From positions 57,521,673 through 57,585,672 of the forward strand of contig NC_090288.1 of NCBI RefSeq assembly GCF_037392515.1: 64,000 nt of DNA, written 5' to 3'. This document shows, piece after piece, positions 22,739 to 34,229 of the stretch. Below the pieces are notes generated by a model that saw nothing but the letters and a program-made list of their open reading frames with translations, did no database searches and had not been told where the DNA came from. Numbering within the stretch: position 1 is the stretch's first letter; every line of letters starts with the position of its first letter. Source of the stretch: Haliotis asinina (lineage: Eukaryota; Mollusca; Gastropoda; Lepetellida; Haliotidae). The position numbers and the translations under genes were made by a program.

Positions 22739-23335
22739 TCTGGGTCAACTGAACAGTCCATGTTCGCAATAGGGGTGCTCATGGATATTAAGCTTTTCTT
22801 TCCATTAAAAAATTTAGATTTTGAAAAGAGCGGCCCAGAGTGCCTACTACCGCTGAGAATAATTGTGCAAATTAAATGAATTTCCTAAATTGAAAAAACT
22901 GTTTTGTTGTCATTTTAAACCATTTTGTAATCTCGATTAAGGTTGTGTCAATGTTTGCATGCCACGGAGGGCTCTTGGTAGAGATACCTTCGAATGTGGA
23001 AGATTCCAACTACTTTGATTGGAGGGTGTATAGGTTGTTCTTTTTCATATTTTGCCCAAAGCAGACAAATTATTTTATTTTGTAATTGTCTTGACCTAAG
23101 ACAATGCTCCTATGATTTGAGGAACAGAAAAAGGCCCACATTCCTTGTCATGATGACAGAATAAGACCATTTTGAGAAACTCCCCTACAGTATCAATGAG
23201 CAGTTCTAGATGCTACCATGGGAACCAGCTGAAACGACTGGCTGACGCCTCTTCACTGCTGTGCCCGTACTCAAGGTCAATGAGTGCGGACAGAAAAACG
23301 CGTGTGGACCTTGGGGTTTACTTTTGTGTTTACAA

Positions 23336-23495
23336 TGTCGATAAACATCACGTGTTGGCCACTTTCCGGGTGTTATTGAGTATTTGAAGCCCGGGAATGT
23401 TTCATTTGAAACCTCCGGCTGGTTTCAAATGAAACATTCCCGGGCTTCAAATACTCAATAACACCCGGAAAGTGGCCAACACGTGATGTTTATCT
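23336..23495. repeat. Second near-perfect hairpin
   Basis: Same family as 19112-19272: arms cgataaacatcacgtgttgg ... ttgaagcccgggaatgtttc with tccggct at the turn. Compensating changes (cacg, gcccggg) are present in both arms, so the arms were copied from each other recently. Confidence 0.9.
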
Positions 23496-23499
23496 CCTA

Positions 23500-23625
23500 A
23501 TTGAAGCACGGGAATATTTCATTTGAAACCTCCGGCTGACGCCGTCGGTTCCAAATGCATTCCCGTGCTTCAAATACTCAATAACACCCGGAAATTGGCC
23601 AACACATGATGTTTATCTCCTAAAT
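23500..23625. repeat. Third, imperfect hairpin of the same family
   Basis: gaagcacgggaatatttcat, then cctccggctgacgccgtcgg, then gcattcccgtgcttcaaata continuing to catgatgtttatctcctaa. The left arm is short, and the loop is longer than in the other hairpins. Confidence 0.75.
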
Positions 23626-23639
23626 GATTCATTTCACTC

Positions 23640-26600
23640 AAACTCAACGAATATTGGTTCGGTTGGTTCACTGCATGTCCTAACATGTCGTTTAAAGTGC
23701 CCATTAAGCAAAAGTTTCATAGTTTTTATAGTTTCATCTTAGACTATAAAAAAACCTCTCCACGTTTAAGTTCGGCTTTAAGTGTAATCTTACAGTGTTC
23801 CTGTACCTTTTGTTTGTAGTATACTTTAGCGGCGAAAGGCTTGTTGCCCTTATCACAATAGCCACAGTGAAAAACGGAAATGCTGAATATTTGACCAGTT
23901 TATGATGGATTTTGTACATATCAATATTTTAAAGTTATGGGAGGGTGGTGTGAGTTGTTAATTGATTTTGGGGGGTGAAAGGGAGGGAGGTTCACTTACT
24001 TTGTACATAAATGTTAATCCATGTAATTCCAGAACCCACGTTAACAGCCCCTCCAATCAAAGTCACTTAAGTTACACATGCTACATTCTATATATTTTTT
24101 CAGTTGATTGACTCTTTTGAATGGGAGACATGCCATCGAGTTCCAGCAAGCCGTGATGATACACAATGTTTCCTCTATTGGAAGTGAGTTCTGTTTGAAT
24201 TTGACAGACAGTATGTGACCACCTCAATGTTAACGTGGCCGGATTTGATGCTCTAAATGCCTAGTTCATGCAGTCGATTAATACTCTCAGTGCTGCCGTC
24301 GAACCCATTGGACAGGAGTGCAGGAAAATGACATCTCCAAATAAAACTTGCAATAATTATTCAACGAGTCGGATTTACGTGTCATATGAATTGTGTATGG
24401 AATGCACTAATTCGCAGCTTTATAAAGATATAATACTCAAAATGTATATGTACCTTAAAACGAAATACCTGCGAATTAAAAATGTGATCGCCAAATTTCT
24501 CGGCACGCAGTCGAAAATAACGGCCATTGTTGACTTTCAAGCACACCAGGTCGAGTGGTACCCAGTATAATATTTTCTTCATAATGAAATATTTTTTGAT
24601 ACTTTAATCAATATTTTTGTTCTTTGACGAAGGGAAAGCTCACAGGTTTCCCATTTTCTAAAAATCGGTAACTTTCGGCTTAAATAATTACAAACAAAAC
24701 CAATCTCAATGTTACATCATCGATTGGACGAACAGGAACGATCATGGCAACGGCGGTAAACAAACAAGTCCACATGCATCGTGAGGCCGAAGAAAATGTG
24801 CCATCCTTTTGATATATCAAACTGTTTTATCTGGAATTAATTACATGGTGTGAATAGGTAAATGTTATTGTCGCTGCACAGAAATTACCATATTTAGCGA
24901 GTTTATTTTGATTTTGTCTGATAAACCTTCTAACATTCACAAGGTTGACAGCCGTAGGTGACCCGAAAGGGCGTGGCCAACCATGGGTTTTTTTTTCTAA
25001 GTGACAAGACACGAAGGATGTTTGAAAACATGCGTTCATAAGCAGAATCTGAATTCACATACATTGAAAAAAACGACTCAGTACATATATAATGCAGATC
25101 ATGAAACAATGTCACAATATTTGTAATTGTAGCCACCCTTGATGAAACCGGAAGCGCGTACACGGCATGGCACTCGTGGAGATAAAATATAAACGAGTTG
25201 GAAAACGACCATTGATACATTTTCTAAATTGATTCAAATTCCCGTAAGATCCATACTATACACCAAAATTACCTTTCAGTCATCTTCAATAATTTACTGT
25301 TAGTTGTGTTCAATAGCAGTTGTCATTTGTTGCTTGTGTTGTAGTATTTCTGCTCAAGTTAGCCGTCGATGTGTTGATCTTTAGTTTAGCAAATCCGAAG
25401 TTGATGATTTTCGCGGTCTATTTTTTCAAAGAATGTTCTGACACGGGGAGACTTATAAATTGTGAGTGTGTCGTAACAATAACATTATATTGTTCTGTGT
25501 ATATCGTCACAAGAAGTACAATTTTGATGATTGAAGATGTCATGAATAAAATCATTTTTCCTTTCGCAGAAACGAACGAAACCAGAGCTAGTGTGAGAAT
25601 GTAACGTACAGTAAATGTATTTCATAAAAAGTAATGACTGCTCAGGAAACAACTGTCATCGTCTTTGTGAATCAGTATTTATTTTAGACATTAAAACAGC
25701 TAACATCACATCTTTTGTTCACGCATTTGGAGCAAAATTGAAATTATTTTGTTACTCCAAACATCAGAGCTTTCGGAGTTAATTCTACCTAGAATAATGG
25801 AGGTAATGTTTCAAATCAAATTGTTTGACGTGTGTGCATATTTGCATAAAAAAATTATGTCATGTGGCTCAGTCCGTGGCTCCATGCAGCTTCTAGATAT
25901 TGCACTTGTGCAACCTGAACTGCAAAATGTACCTCCTGTTTATGGCCATACCTTTTACCTACTTTCACACTGTCTATTTTCATATTTTACTGTTAAAACA
26001 GACTTCATCTGGGAAACAGACTGATGATCCAAACTCTTGGAGCAATGATTACACTGACAGTGATTGAAAGGCAGACCCATCTTTTTCTTGTGATGAAATT
26101 TCATGGAGTAATATGTAATTATCATACCAGACGTAGAATATTTTTGTTGTAGTGATGTTTTGAACATGGAATATCAAATCTTCAAGTGACAGATAATTGA
26201 GTGTTGAGCAGGAGGTGCAACCTGTGTTAGTCTGTGGAATCAAGGTAATCATGTGGTGGCACCAGTAGATTTGTTTTTCCTAATACTGAGCTCTGCAGTG
26301 AGTGTTTTTTGTTTTCCAGTTTGGAGCTATTTCATTAAGATTTCAATTTGGATTTTTTTCATTGCCATATGTATATGGCAAAGACATATATATCAAATGC
26401 TTCCAGATTTTAAACGAAAGACTGCTCAGTCCTTGGCATTTTGTCATTCAAAGAAGACTGTTCTTGATGTTTCTTGTTTTATGATGGTTTAGGCTATTGA
26501 ACACTAAATAATTGGAGTATATCATCATCAGACACTTCAGCAAACAGAAACAATCCTTGAAAGTTCAATAGACTCATTTCATATTGTGACATTGCTCCTA

Positions 26601-28640
26601 AACCCAGGAAAAGACAATAAGGTAGTATAATATATATTTACAGAATATGAAGCCTGTTTACTTTCACCAGAGACAATACAACTTATTTTATGTACATGGT
26701 TTCTTTTTTTTCATCAAATGATAACATTTTCTGATAAATATACTGTTACTGCAACAACATATATGACATTAGTCATGTGTGATTCAAAATAATTCAGCAA
26801 ACAAAGGGGTACTGTTGAAAACAAAAATAGCTCATCACCCATTTGTATTTGATGTACATTTTGGTATGGAATTATAAAGAAATAAAATACACAAAATAAT
26901 ATATAACATCTATCCATATATTTTGTGGCATACATGAAGTTCTATTAAAGAATTGTTTAGAATTGTCAGTTTTCCACATTACTGAAAGACATTAATTAAA
27001 ATTTGATTATTCACACGTTGCTAATGCATTGACAGATCCTGATTGTCTTTGCCCATGTCTATTTGGGAGAGAAAAATAATTGTCATATCATTAATATCAA
27101 TTAACACGTGAAAATATATGAAAAGATTTAAAGTTGTAACCAGTTATGAAACATAAAGCATTGACAAATCTATCATAATTATTCAACAAGAACGTTAATT
27201 TATTGCATAAAATTATGAATGTAATTTAACCTGTTCTCAGGTGAGACATAATTTTTCCAATCATGTAATATGAACGCAATATTTATCAAATCATCTCCGA
27301 TTTCATGTGAAACTATAACTGAAAATATATTTTAGTTTATAAAACATGTATACTGCAGTTGCTACTACACTGCATCGTCACAAAAAGAAAAACATGGATG
27401 TTATTTTGATACACAAATGCCACGCCCATATCCGTGCACTTGTTGTTGAAAATGATGTTTGTAAACGTTTTTGTGTCGGACCATGTGAAAAAAAGAATAA
27501 GCTGGGATCAACATGCATCACAATTATATCTTTGCTTTATTTATATTCAGTGGACAATAAAGTAATGTGCCTAATATGAACAAAAATTCAAATAAAAGAT
27601 ACTGAAAAACTTGCATTGGCAGTGTTCATCGACTACCGTTTCCGGGTCACGGGAGCATACAAGGTCAAACTGGTTCGGTTATGTGTGAATCATATAGTCA
27701 AAAATACACCAAGAAATTTCTGTGAGCTCTGATTAATCATTTTAAACAGCTATTTGTGCTAAATTTGGGTTTTTCAGGTGAAATATTTCCAACTTTTCGG
27801 TTAATATTCAATCGCGAATGAATTTCATCAGGCAATCCCTGCCTGTGACATCACATCCGGTGACCTTTGCACTTACCAGAAAACAAGTTAGATTTCACGA
27901 TCTTAATTTTCGTCTGTTTCTCGTCATACTAAACGGAAAATGATTCATGTAACACTTGTAGAATCAGAAATTCTCCCTCTTTCGCCAGGTCTTACACAGA
28001 AGAGTTCTGTAATCTGTCTTCTGACCAAAAAAGCTATATTTTATGTAGGAGTTGGACGAAGCGCGCCATGTTTGTTTTTCGTACGTGTAACACGATCTAA
28101 CACCAGCTTTTTGAGGGTTTGTGCAAAAATTAATGAACCGTAACACTTGAAATTTGCACTCATGAATGTTTATAGATCATGTATTTTATTCTGCTATTTT
28201 CATGACATGACACGTTTAAATAAACGTAATAGTGCCAATTCAGCAAGACCTGTCATGACATCGAAAATATGATTTGTTTACGACGGACGTTTTCGATTTT
28301 TTTTTTTTTTCAGATTTAATTTTTAATTTGTCGTCACAGGGATATTTGCCGATACAAATATGCGAAACTAAAGTCAGATACTTTATGAAATATCAGTAAG
28401 AATATTGAAATCGGTTTGCGATAATTGGACAATTTATACGGTTCCTCATATAAAACGCATCCGGCTGTCATTCGAGTACTTCAGGTAAATTCAGGAAAAT
28501 GTACTTTATTTGCTTTTGTCTTGTAATTAATATCTGTCCGTTTGAAATTATCTGGATATTTTTTTTATAATAATGTTTATTTTTCTGTCTAGTATTAATG
28601 GTTTGCTTGATTGGCATTATTAGAAGCTGGTAAGTGATAA
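23640..28640. other. 5-kb AT-rich stretch without recognisable genes
   Basis: Only short ORFs under about 105 residues occur, with no conserved motif, convincing splice-linked pattern or repeat copy that I can name. It may be intergenic DNA or the intron of a gene outside the window. Confidence 0.5.
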
Positions 28641-28647
28641 GAGGGTA

Positions 28648-29622
28648 AGATTCTTTATGGATAACAACTTCTTTATCGCATATGATGCGACGTTTCGGTA
28701 TGGATCCATATACCGTTGTCAAGCAAGAGTGGAGTAATACATCATAGAACAGGCTTATATACATGGACAGGGATAAAGTAATAACAACATGTAGGTATGA
28801 ATCAACGGCGGGGGATTAACAACAACAACAATGGGTGGTAGTAATGATGAGACAATAAGAGGAAGCCACTAGTGGCTGTAGCTGTGACAAAGTATGCATG
28901 GCTGATAGGGTAATTAGTAATGGTGGCTGGTGAGCTCTAATCTGTTATTTTTATGGGTTCATTGTATGCAGTTGGGATGCGATATCCCTGATCTCTGTTG
29001 ACTGAGGGCTTGTGTCTCCTGATTTGAACTGCTTCTGCCAGTTTTCTTTGGGTGAAGTCCTTGTGATTTTTTGGATAATATCTCTACACTGTCCCAAATT
29101 ATGCTCCACCCGACAAGAAAAGAGCCCACCAACAAACCCGAACCAGCACCTATCCGCATCGCTTTACCCTTCATTGGAAAAACCTCCTACCACATCAGCC
29201 GTCTCCTAACGCAAAAAGCAGGCATTGAAACCTACTTTACCAGTTCTACAACGCTGAAAACCATGCTCAAAGCGAATGGCAGGAACACCTCTAAACAACA
29301 ACAGCCACCGAAAGGTGTCGTCTACAAAATCAACTGCGACTATGGCGAGGCATATGTAGGTGAAACCTCCCGGCCCATAAACATCAGAATCAAAGAACAC
29401 TTATCATCTACAACCAAATCAGATCGGAAATCTGCTATATCCGACCACATCATCAAATGTCCCAATCACAGCATAATTTGGGACAGTGTAGAGATATGAT
29501 GTATTACTCCACTCTTGTTCTATTTCTGCACTCTTGCTTGACAACGGTATAAGGATCCATACCGAAACGTCGCATCATATGCAATAAAGAAGTTGTTATC
29601 CATAAAGAATCTTACCTCATAG
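28648..29622 (+). mobile_element. Penelope-like element remnant with inverted terminal segments
   Basis: The ends are inverted copies of each other: 28648-28745 (taagattctttatggataac ... gcgacgtttcggtatggatcc ... cactcttg complement) and 29497-29622 (gatgtattactccactcttg ... ggatccataccgaaacgtcg ... ttatccataaagaatcttac). The right copy has a ~19-bp internal repetition (ctcttg...cactcttg). The interior keeps only the C-terminal GIY-YIG part of a Penelope protein; the RT is missing. A 29-bp segment at 29079-29107 is also an inverse copy of 29469-29499, so the remnant has been rearranged. Confidence 0.75.
29137..29499 (+). pseudogene. GIY-YIG endonuclease fragment of a Penelope-like element
   Basis: About 120 residues in one open frame: a helical region (FIGKTSYHISRLL), then GVVYKINCDYGEAYVGETSR and IRIKEHLSS, then SAISDHIIKCPNHSIIWDSV. 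The VVYKI...AYVGET pair is the GIY-YIG signature in its Penelope form, with the following Arg (NIRIKEH) and the SAxxDH segment also typical. In Penelope elements this domain nicks DNA for target-primed reverse transcription. Here it has no upstream RT and no clear start; the frame opens at 29071 inside an inverted repeat. It is a 5'-truncated relic. Confidence 0.8.
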
Positions 29623-30779
29623 TATTAATGAGCTGAATATTTTTTGAGTTGTTCCTTATTTAGTGACAAACCGACTGTTTGAAATCACCCACCCTCTTAT
29701 CAGCGTCTTATGCTGAAATTAATTCAGCAGGCTAAAGGTTAAAGATGTCCCTTCGAAAGTGGTTACTGCAGCATAACGCCCGAGTATGCTGTGCAACCAT
29801 TGGCCAGCTAGGGACTGTATTGCTCAGTAAGTAGAGGAGAAAACCTGCGAGGTCCAGTGGATAAAGTGTATACAAGCTCTGAGGTTCGACTTGATTTGAC
29901 GGCGTCATGAAACGTGACCTTGGTCTGAACTGTACAAAGTGACCCCAGCGCTAAGACTACAATGAGTCTCTGTAGAATGGGAATTCCGGAGTTCTTGAAG
30001 GTCGAGTTAAAATACCTTCATGCAAATAGATCCTGTTCTGGTAGCCTCGTGGTTAAAGGATTCGTTCGTCAGGCCTAAGATCCGGGTTCAAAACTTAAAA
30101 AGGATCATATTAATAAAAAGGAAATTGCATATTCACAGAACTCTCCCAAGTGTATATGCATTCAGTTTGTTTGCTTGAATGCTGTTTTATGCCACAGTCA
30201 GTGAGATGCATTTAGCAAAACGCTACAAGAACGACTGCCTCATACAGGTAAATTCGTCTTCGAGAATTCGAGTTTCCTTCGTACCCAGACTGTAATGTTT
30301 GAAATGAGGTGTTTATCTAACCTCGCAGTTGACGTACACTTATATAACTACTGTAATATCATTCATGTAAGTTCATACGTATAAGCTTCATGTTTATCTG
30401 GACAAATTCCTGTGTTCTGATCGTATAAGTGATGGTGTGATTTTAGCTGTGCTGGCCGACAGGTTGTAGGTTGTTTAAACATTGCTTTATGTAAAGCGAA
30501 ATGACCAAGGCGTGGTCAACACACACGGGTGTTGTCTGCTTGGGTCACGTGTACTTTCAGTGAAATGGGTCACCGCACTGAAAGGATAGCAGTCATTCCG
30601 GCGTTATCGCGTCCGTTTTCTGCAGTCCACTGGATGTGATTCAGTCCATGCTAATAACTTTTTGACACAATGGGTGGAACCTGCTTTCAACGTGTCCGCA
30701 TTGTTCACAGTCATGTATCACGTGACGTGGGCGAAAACGAGGCCGGTTAGATGAACATTGGCATATTGATAAGTCAGGC

Positions 30780-30862
30780 GGCGGCTGAACCATCAGTCAG
30801 CGGATTCCAACTAGTCGCACGAGGCAATTTTCTGTTTAACGCTTCAGACTAGTTTACGAAAG
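30780..30862 (+). promoter_or_regulatory. Probable non-coding first exon of SOUL gene B
   Basis: ctagtcgcacgaggcaattt ... actagtttacgaaag ends in a good donor (gtatgtaa) at 30863. The next acceptor-like site, tgttttagcaacATG (31068), starts the coding part. The layout parallels gene D; sequence similarity to the D 5' exon is weak. Confidence 0.45.
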
Positions 30863-31319
30863 GTATGTAACATTAAACTGCTCGGTTGAATTTTACTACT
30901 ACGTCAGTGGATAAAAAACTTCTTTTTTGGTTAAAAAAACGCCCCGCATACTGTTTCGGTCCTTTATTGTGTTGTACTTTAACTATACGCGTAGCTGTAT
31001 ATGCGGGATATATGCTATCTCTCTCAATTATTAATCTGCTATAAATTGTTTCTGTTGTTTTAGCAACATGGCAAATATATTCACCGAGGCGGCTAAATCG
31101 GTATCCACGCCTGAAAATTTGGATACTCCAAAATCGTCAGTGACTGCAAAACACAAAGTAAGATGTTCTTGAATTTACATAACATTGCAGAAACCATTAA
31201 CCGTTATCAATGTATATTTTATTCTGAAAATGTTTTGAGTGTGAAAGTTCGTAAAAATAACTGAAACAACTTGGGAAGACTTATAAGGTTAAAAACGCAT
31301 TAAGCGCCAAGGTTTCCAT

Positions 31320-31551
31320 CCTCGATAATCTCCAGGGTATGCGTTCCAATTAACCTTTACTAGTGGAGATTTATCGGAACGTTTACCCTGAAGATTATCG
31401 AGGGGTGCAAAGTTTCCGATGATTACGAACGTGCGCCAGATATAGCATCATTTTTTTGTAAAATGTGTTTGTCAATTGCACTTCGTAGCAAGAAAAATTA
31501 TGGCTCATAAACTTCTTCATGGCGCACGTTCATGATGTTCGTAATCATCGG
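31320..31551. repeat. Two nested inverted repeats in intron 1 of gene B
   Basis: Stem 1: 31320-31347 (cctcgataatctccagggta..) pairs with 31376-31403, 28 bp with 3 mismatches. Stem 2: 31416-31439 (ccgatgattacgaacgtgcg..) pairs with 31519-31551 with a bulge. Both could form hairpins; the second looks like the ends of a small MITE. Confidence 0.72.
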
Positions 31552-31737
31552 CACGACTTCGATGTTCAGATGTAAACAATCTCCAGGGGCATGACTTGTG
31601 ACACTCTTCTGCAGTGACAATCTTTTCCTAAAACCATAAGCTATTGCCCCGACAACACCTCATACCTAAACGCATTCAACGCGGGTGGTCAAAGATGGAT
31701 AAGTATGAAAATGTAATAGTAGGAACTAAAAACAAAT

Positions 31738-32000
31738 CTCACCGAGACGGGTGCCTCTTCCAACGACGCCATGTTTTGCTGCGTGAGTTTCCGCTCGCGA
31801 CCGAAAAATCGCCGAAGATGGCCGATCGTGTTTCCAGTATTACCGACATTGCTTCCGATAGGGCCGATGTGTTTCTGTTATTACCGCTAAACTACCGATA
31901 TCGCTGCAATTGTTTCGCGAGTGGGCTGCGTTTGTTTACATTTGAGATGCAATTCCTTCAAATTTCCTGTAATTCCTTCAATTACTTAGGGGGGGGGCTG
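31738..32000 (+). repeat. Dispersed repeat R, copy 1
   Basis: accgagacgg ... ttttgctgcgtgagtttccg ... agtattaccgacattgcttc ... ttccttcaattacttagggg recurs at 63429-63656 at about 90 percent identity, with a 30-bp length difference after the gacattgcttcc segment. The open frame across it is conserved in part but has no recognisable domain. Confidence 0.8.
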
Positions 32001-32114
32001 ATCTCGACATGCTTTTTTGATATATTCCATGATATGAATATATCGCATTCTCGGTGTCGTTTTGACAATGATTCACTGTAACATAAATAACTCCAAGGTT
32101 TGTCCAAATCCCTT

Positions 32115-32256
32115 CTTGGGTGGTGGGGTAGCCTAGTGGTTAAAGCGTTCGGTTGTCATGGCGACGGCGCGGGTTCGTTTCCCCAGATGCATATAAAGTG
32201 TGAAGCCCATTTCTGGTAATGGAATATTGCTAAAGGCGGCGTAAAACTTAACTGAC
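32115..32256 (+). repeat. SINE family 2 (tRNA-derived) copy
   Basis: tggggtagcctagtggttaa provides an A-box-like start and gcgggttcgtttcccc a B-box-like segment. The body reads agcccatttctggtaatgga and ends ggcgtaaaacttaactgact. Confidence 0.8.
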
Positions 32257-33289
32257 TCCAGCACGTTTGGAATGTTGTAAATGAAGTACAAGTTCATTGT
32301 AGACTGTGTTTGTCTGCAGGGGTTCGAGGTGCGGCGCTATGAGGCATGTAAGTGGGTGAGCACGAGGACCATGTCTATCAGCCTGGAGGATGGAATGACG
32401 ACAGGTTTCTGGAAACTCTTCAAGAATATCAGTGGAGAAAACGACATAAGTACGAGACATAAGACAATACAGTCCATTCGTCACGACGCTCCTTTCTTTA
32501 ACCTCCAAGGAGACTCGTCCTGATATCTGACGAACATGATGCTGTCTTCTTGCACTATATCTGAACTGTACCATTCAATCAAAAGACTGTTTAACACAGA
32601 AAACATAAAAAGTATAACCCCAAACTGGCCTTTTCACTGAACACGCAAGGGAGGTAACCACTCTCTAGGTATTTCTTAGTGGAATGCTTGCCACCCATGA
32701 AATGCTGGTTCGATTCCCCTAGTCTTTACAATTGGAAAATGTGAGTAATAATCATTCTGCAATATCTTGGGGAAAAAATAAGATCTCTAATGATTTCACC
32801 TATATTGAATTTTTAGCATCTGAAACTAGCAATGTGCCGGGTGCGGGTCCCAACCGTGAGAACACCTTCACCGTCTCCTTCTACATCCCCCTTGAATACC
32901 AGGCTGCCCCCCCCCCCCTCCCCACCAAACTCACAAACCCAGACGTCTTCATCAGCGATTGGCCGGAGGTCAGGGTGGCAGTCAAATATGTTGCCTTGTC
33001 TCCTGCTGCGTATGTCATGTGGAATTAGTGAGTGATGCATGGATCTGAGGAGTTAAATAGTGACGTAGGGATTCTGGGTCGAACAACTGCCCGTGTTGGT
33101 CGTAATGAGAGTTCTGGGTCAGAACGGCAGGTGTTAGCAATAGAGTGTGGACCAATCTAGTGACTGGCCACACGATCATCGATCCGCTCACATCGGATAC
33201 AATGAAAAACTTTCATCAACCAAATCGGTGAGCTTGACCGTTTGATCCCGTCTGTTCCTTCCAGCCATATCATTGGTGTCATGAAGACC

Positions 33290-33544
33290 GATTCTAATTA
33301 CAGACCCTCGTGTCTTTGCTAGGATTAAAGATTAGAAAAAAACCCTCCAAATATCTAAAGCATTAAGATGACCCCCGATCCCCCCCCCCCCCCCCCCCCC
33401 TCGTAATGCCTCACAGTATAATACCCCATTACCTTGCCATAATGTATTGTACTGTGAAGCATTTCGAGTCAGGGGTCATTTCAAAAACTTCATTAATCTT
33501 TAATCTTTAATCCTCGGAAAGAAACGAGGGTCTGTGATTCTAAC
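33290..33544. repeat. MITE-like inverted repeat with poly-C tract, in gene B intron 3
   Basis: The 33290-33335 arm (attacagaccctcgtg ... aggattaaagatta) is matched in inverse by 33496-33544, about 45 bp with several mismatches. A run of 21 C lies between at 33380-33400. No coding content. Confidence 0.75.
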
Positions 33545-34229
33545 CTCTTTGTTCACGTGCTTCAAAAGTTAGCTCCACTAGTCGTAAGTGATGGTCAGAA
33601 ATATGAATAGGGTGGTTAAGCTCGGCCGCTGTTTCGATCCCACGCCATCGTATCCTGAAGCCGTGGACTATTGCTCTTTATATCAATCACAGGATCGATT
33701 CCGAATTGATCGAAAAGATCTCGCGGAGTAAACATAGACAAGGCTCTTCGTTTATCTAAATGTGGGTGGAAGACATTTGCGCAATTCAAATTGGGAACAC
33801 GGGCAGTCTGTTTTTGTATCTACGCTCAGCAATTCTGTATGCAGAGTTGTGGGCCTTGCTAGGGACAGGAACCAGAGATTATTGGTTTGCTATTCAAGTT
33901 TTCTTTGGAAATGATATCATTACACGCGTTGGTTCCCATATTCGGTTTGTGTTGGTGTTTGTTGGTATATGTCATTTACTGGTATAGGAATTAAAATTAC
34001 TGAAGACAATATTTGCCTATGCTAAACCGTTTTCACTCTGCTCAGGACTTTCGACGGTTTTGCGAATGACAGTGTTTGGGCTGCCAAAGGGAGAGAACTC
34101 GTTGAAGATGTAGAAAAAACTGACCTGAAAGACAAGTTCGTGAAGGAGTACTACTTTACTGCCGGTTACGACGCACCTGCAAAACTGACGGGCCGTCGCA
34201 ACGAGGTGTGGTTCAAAATTGAAGACTGA

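Larger units (their letters stand above)
20651..23395 (+). mobile_element. Crypton-type tyrosine recombinase element
   Basis: The 5' segment 20651-20745 matches the start of the two short copies to the left. The 3' segment from about 23194 (aatgagca, then ccatgggaaccagctgaaac) to 23390 matches the rest of those copies. Between lie the three-exon recombinase gene and about 450 bp of 3' sequence. On this reading the full element is about 2.75 kb and the short copies are deletion derivatives. Exact ends are not certain; Cryptons lack long terminal inverted repeats, which fits. A hairpin follows directly at the right end. Confidence 0.66.
31068..34229 (+). pseudogene. SOUL/HEBP2-like gene B, four exons, damaged
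   Basis: Exons: 31068-31157 (MANIFTEAAKSVSTPENLD...), 32320-32449 (GFEVRRYEACKWVSTR ... FKNISGEND), 32817-32985 (SNVPGAGPNRENTFTVSFYI ... NPDVFISDWPEVRVAVK) and 34046-34229 (TFDGFANDSVWAAKGREL ... GRRNEVWFKIED, stop). Phases fit throughout. Exons 1, 2 and 4 look healthy. Exon 3 has lost its first part, including the KVEMTAPVAT motif that other copies keep, and the bases after VK are atatgt instead of a gt donor. It probably makes no normal SOUL protein, unless another exon supplies the motif or an alternative donor is used. A poly(A) signal, aataaa, lies at 34850-34855. Divergent exon 1 and exon 4 residues suggest it separated from A and D some time ago. Confidence 0.72.

Noticed and set aside
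25320-25604. 94-residue hydrophobic ORF
   Set aside because: Looks membrane-like but has no homolog I recognise, lies in AT-rich DNA and lacks supporting splice or codon signals.
33380-33400. Poly-C run as a possible regulatory G-quadruplex
   Set aside because: It sits inside a MITE-like inverted repeat in an intron; a plain homopolymer is the simpler reading.
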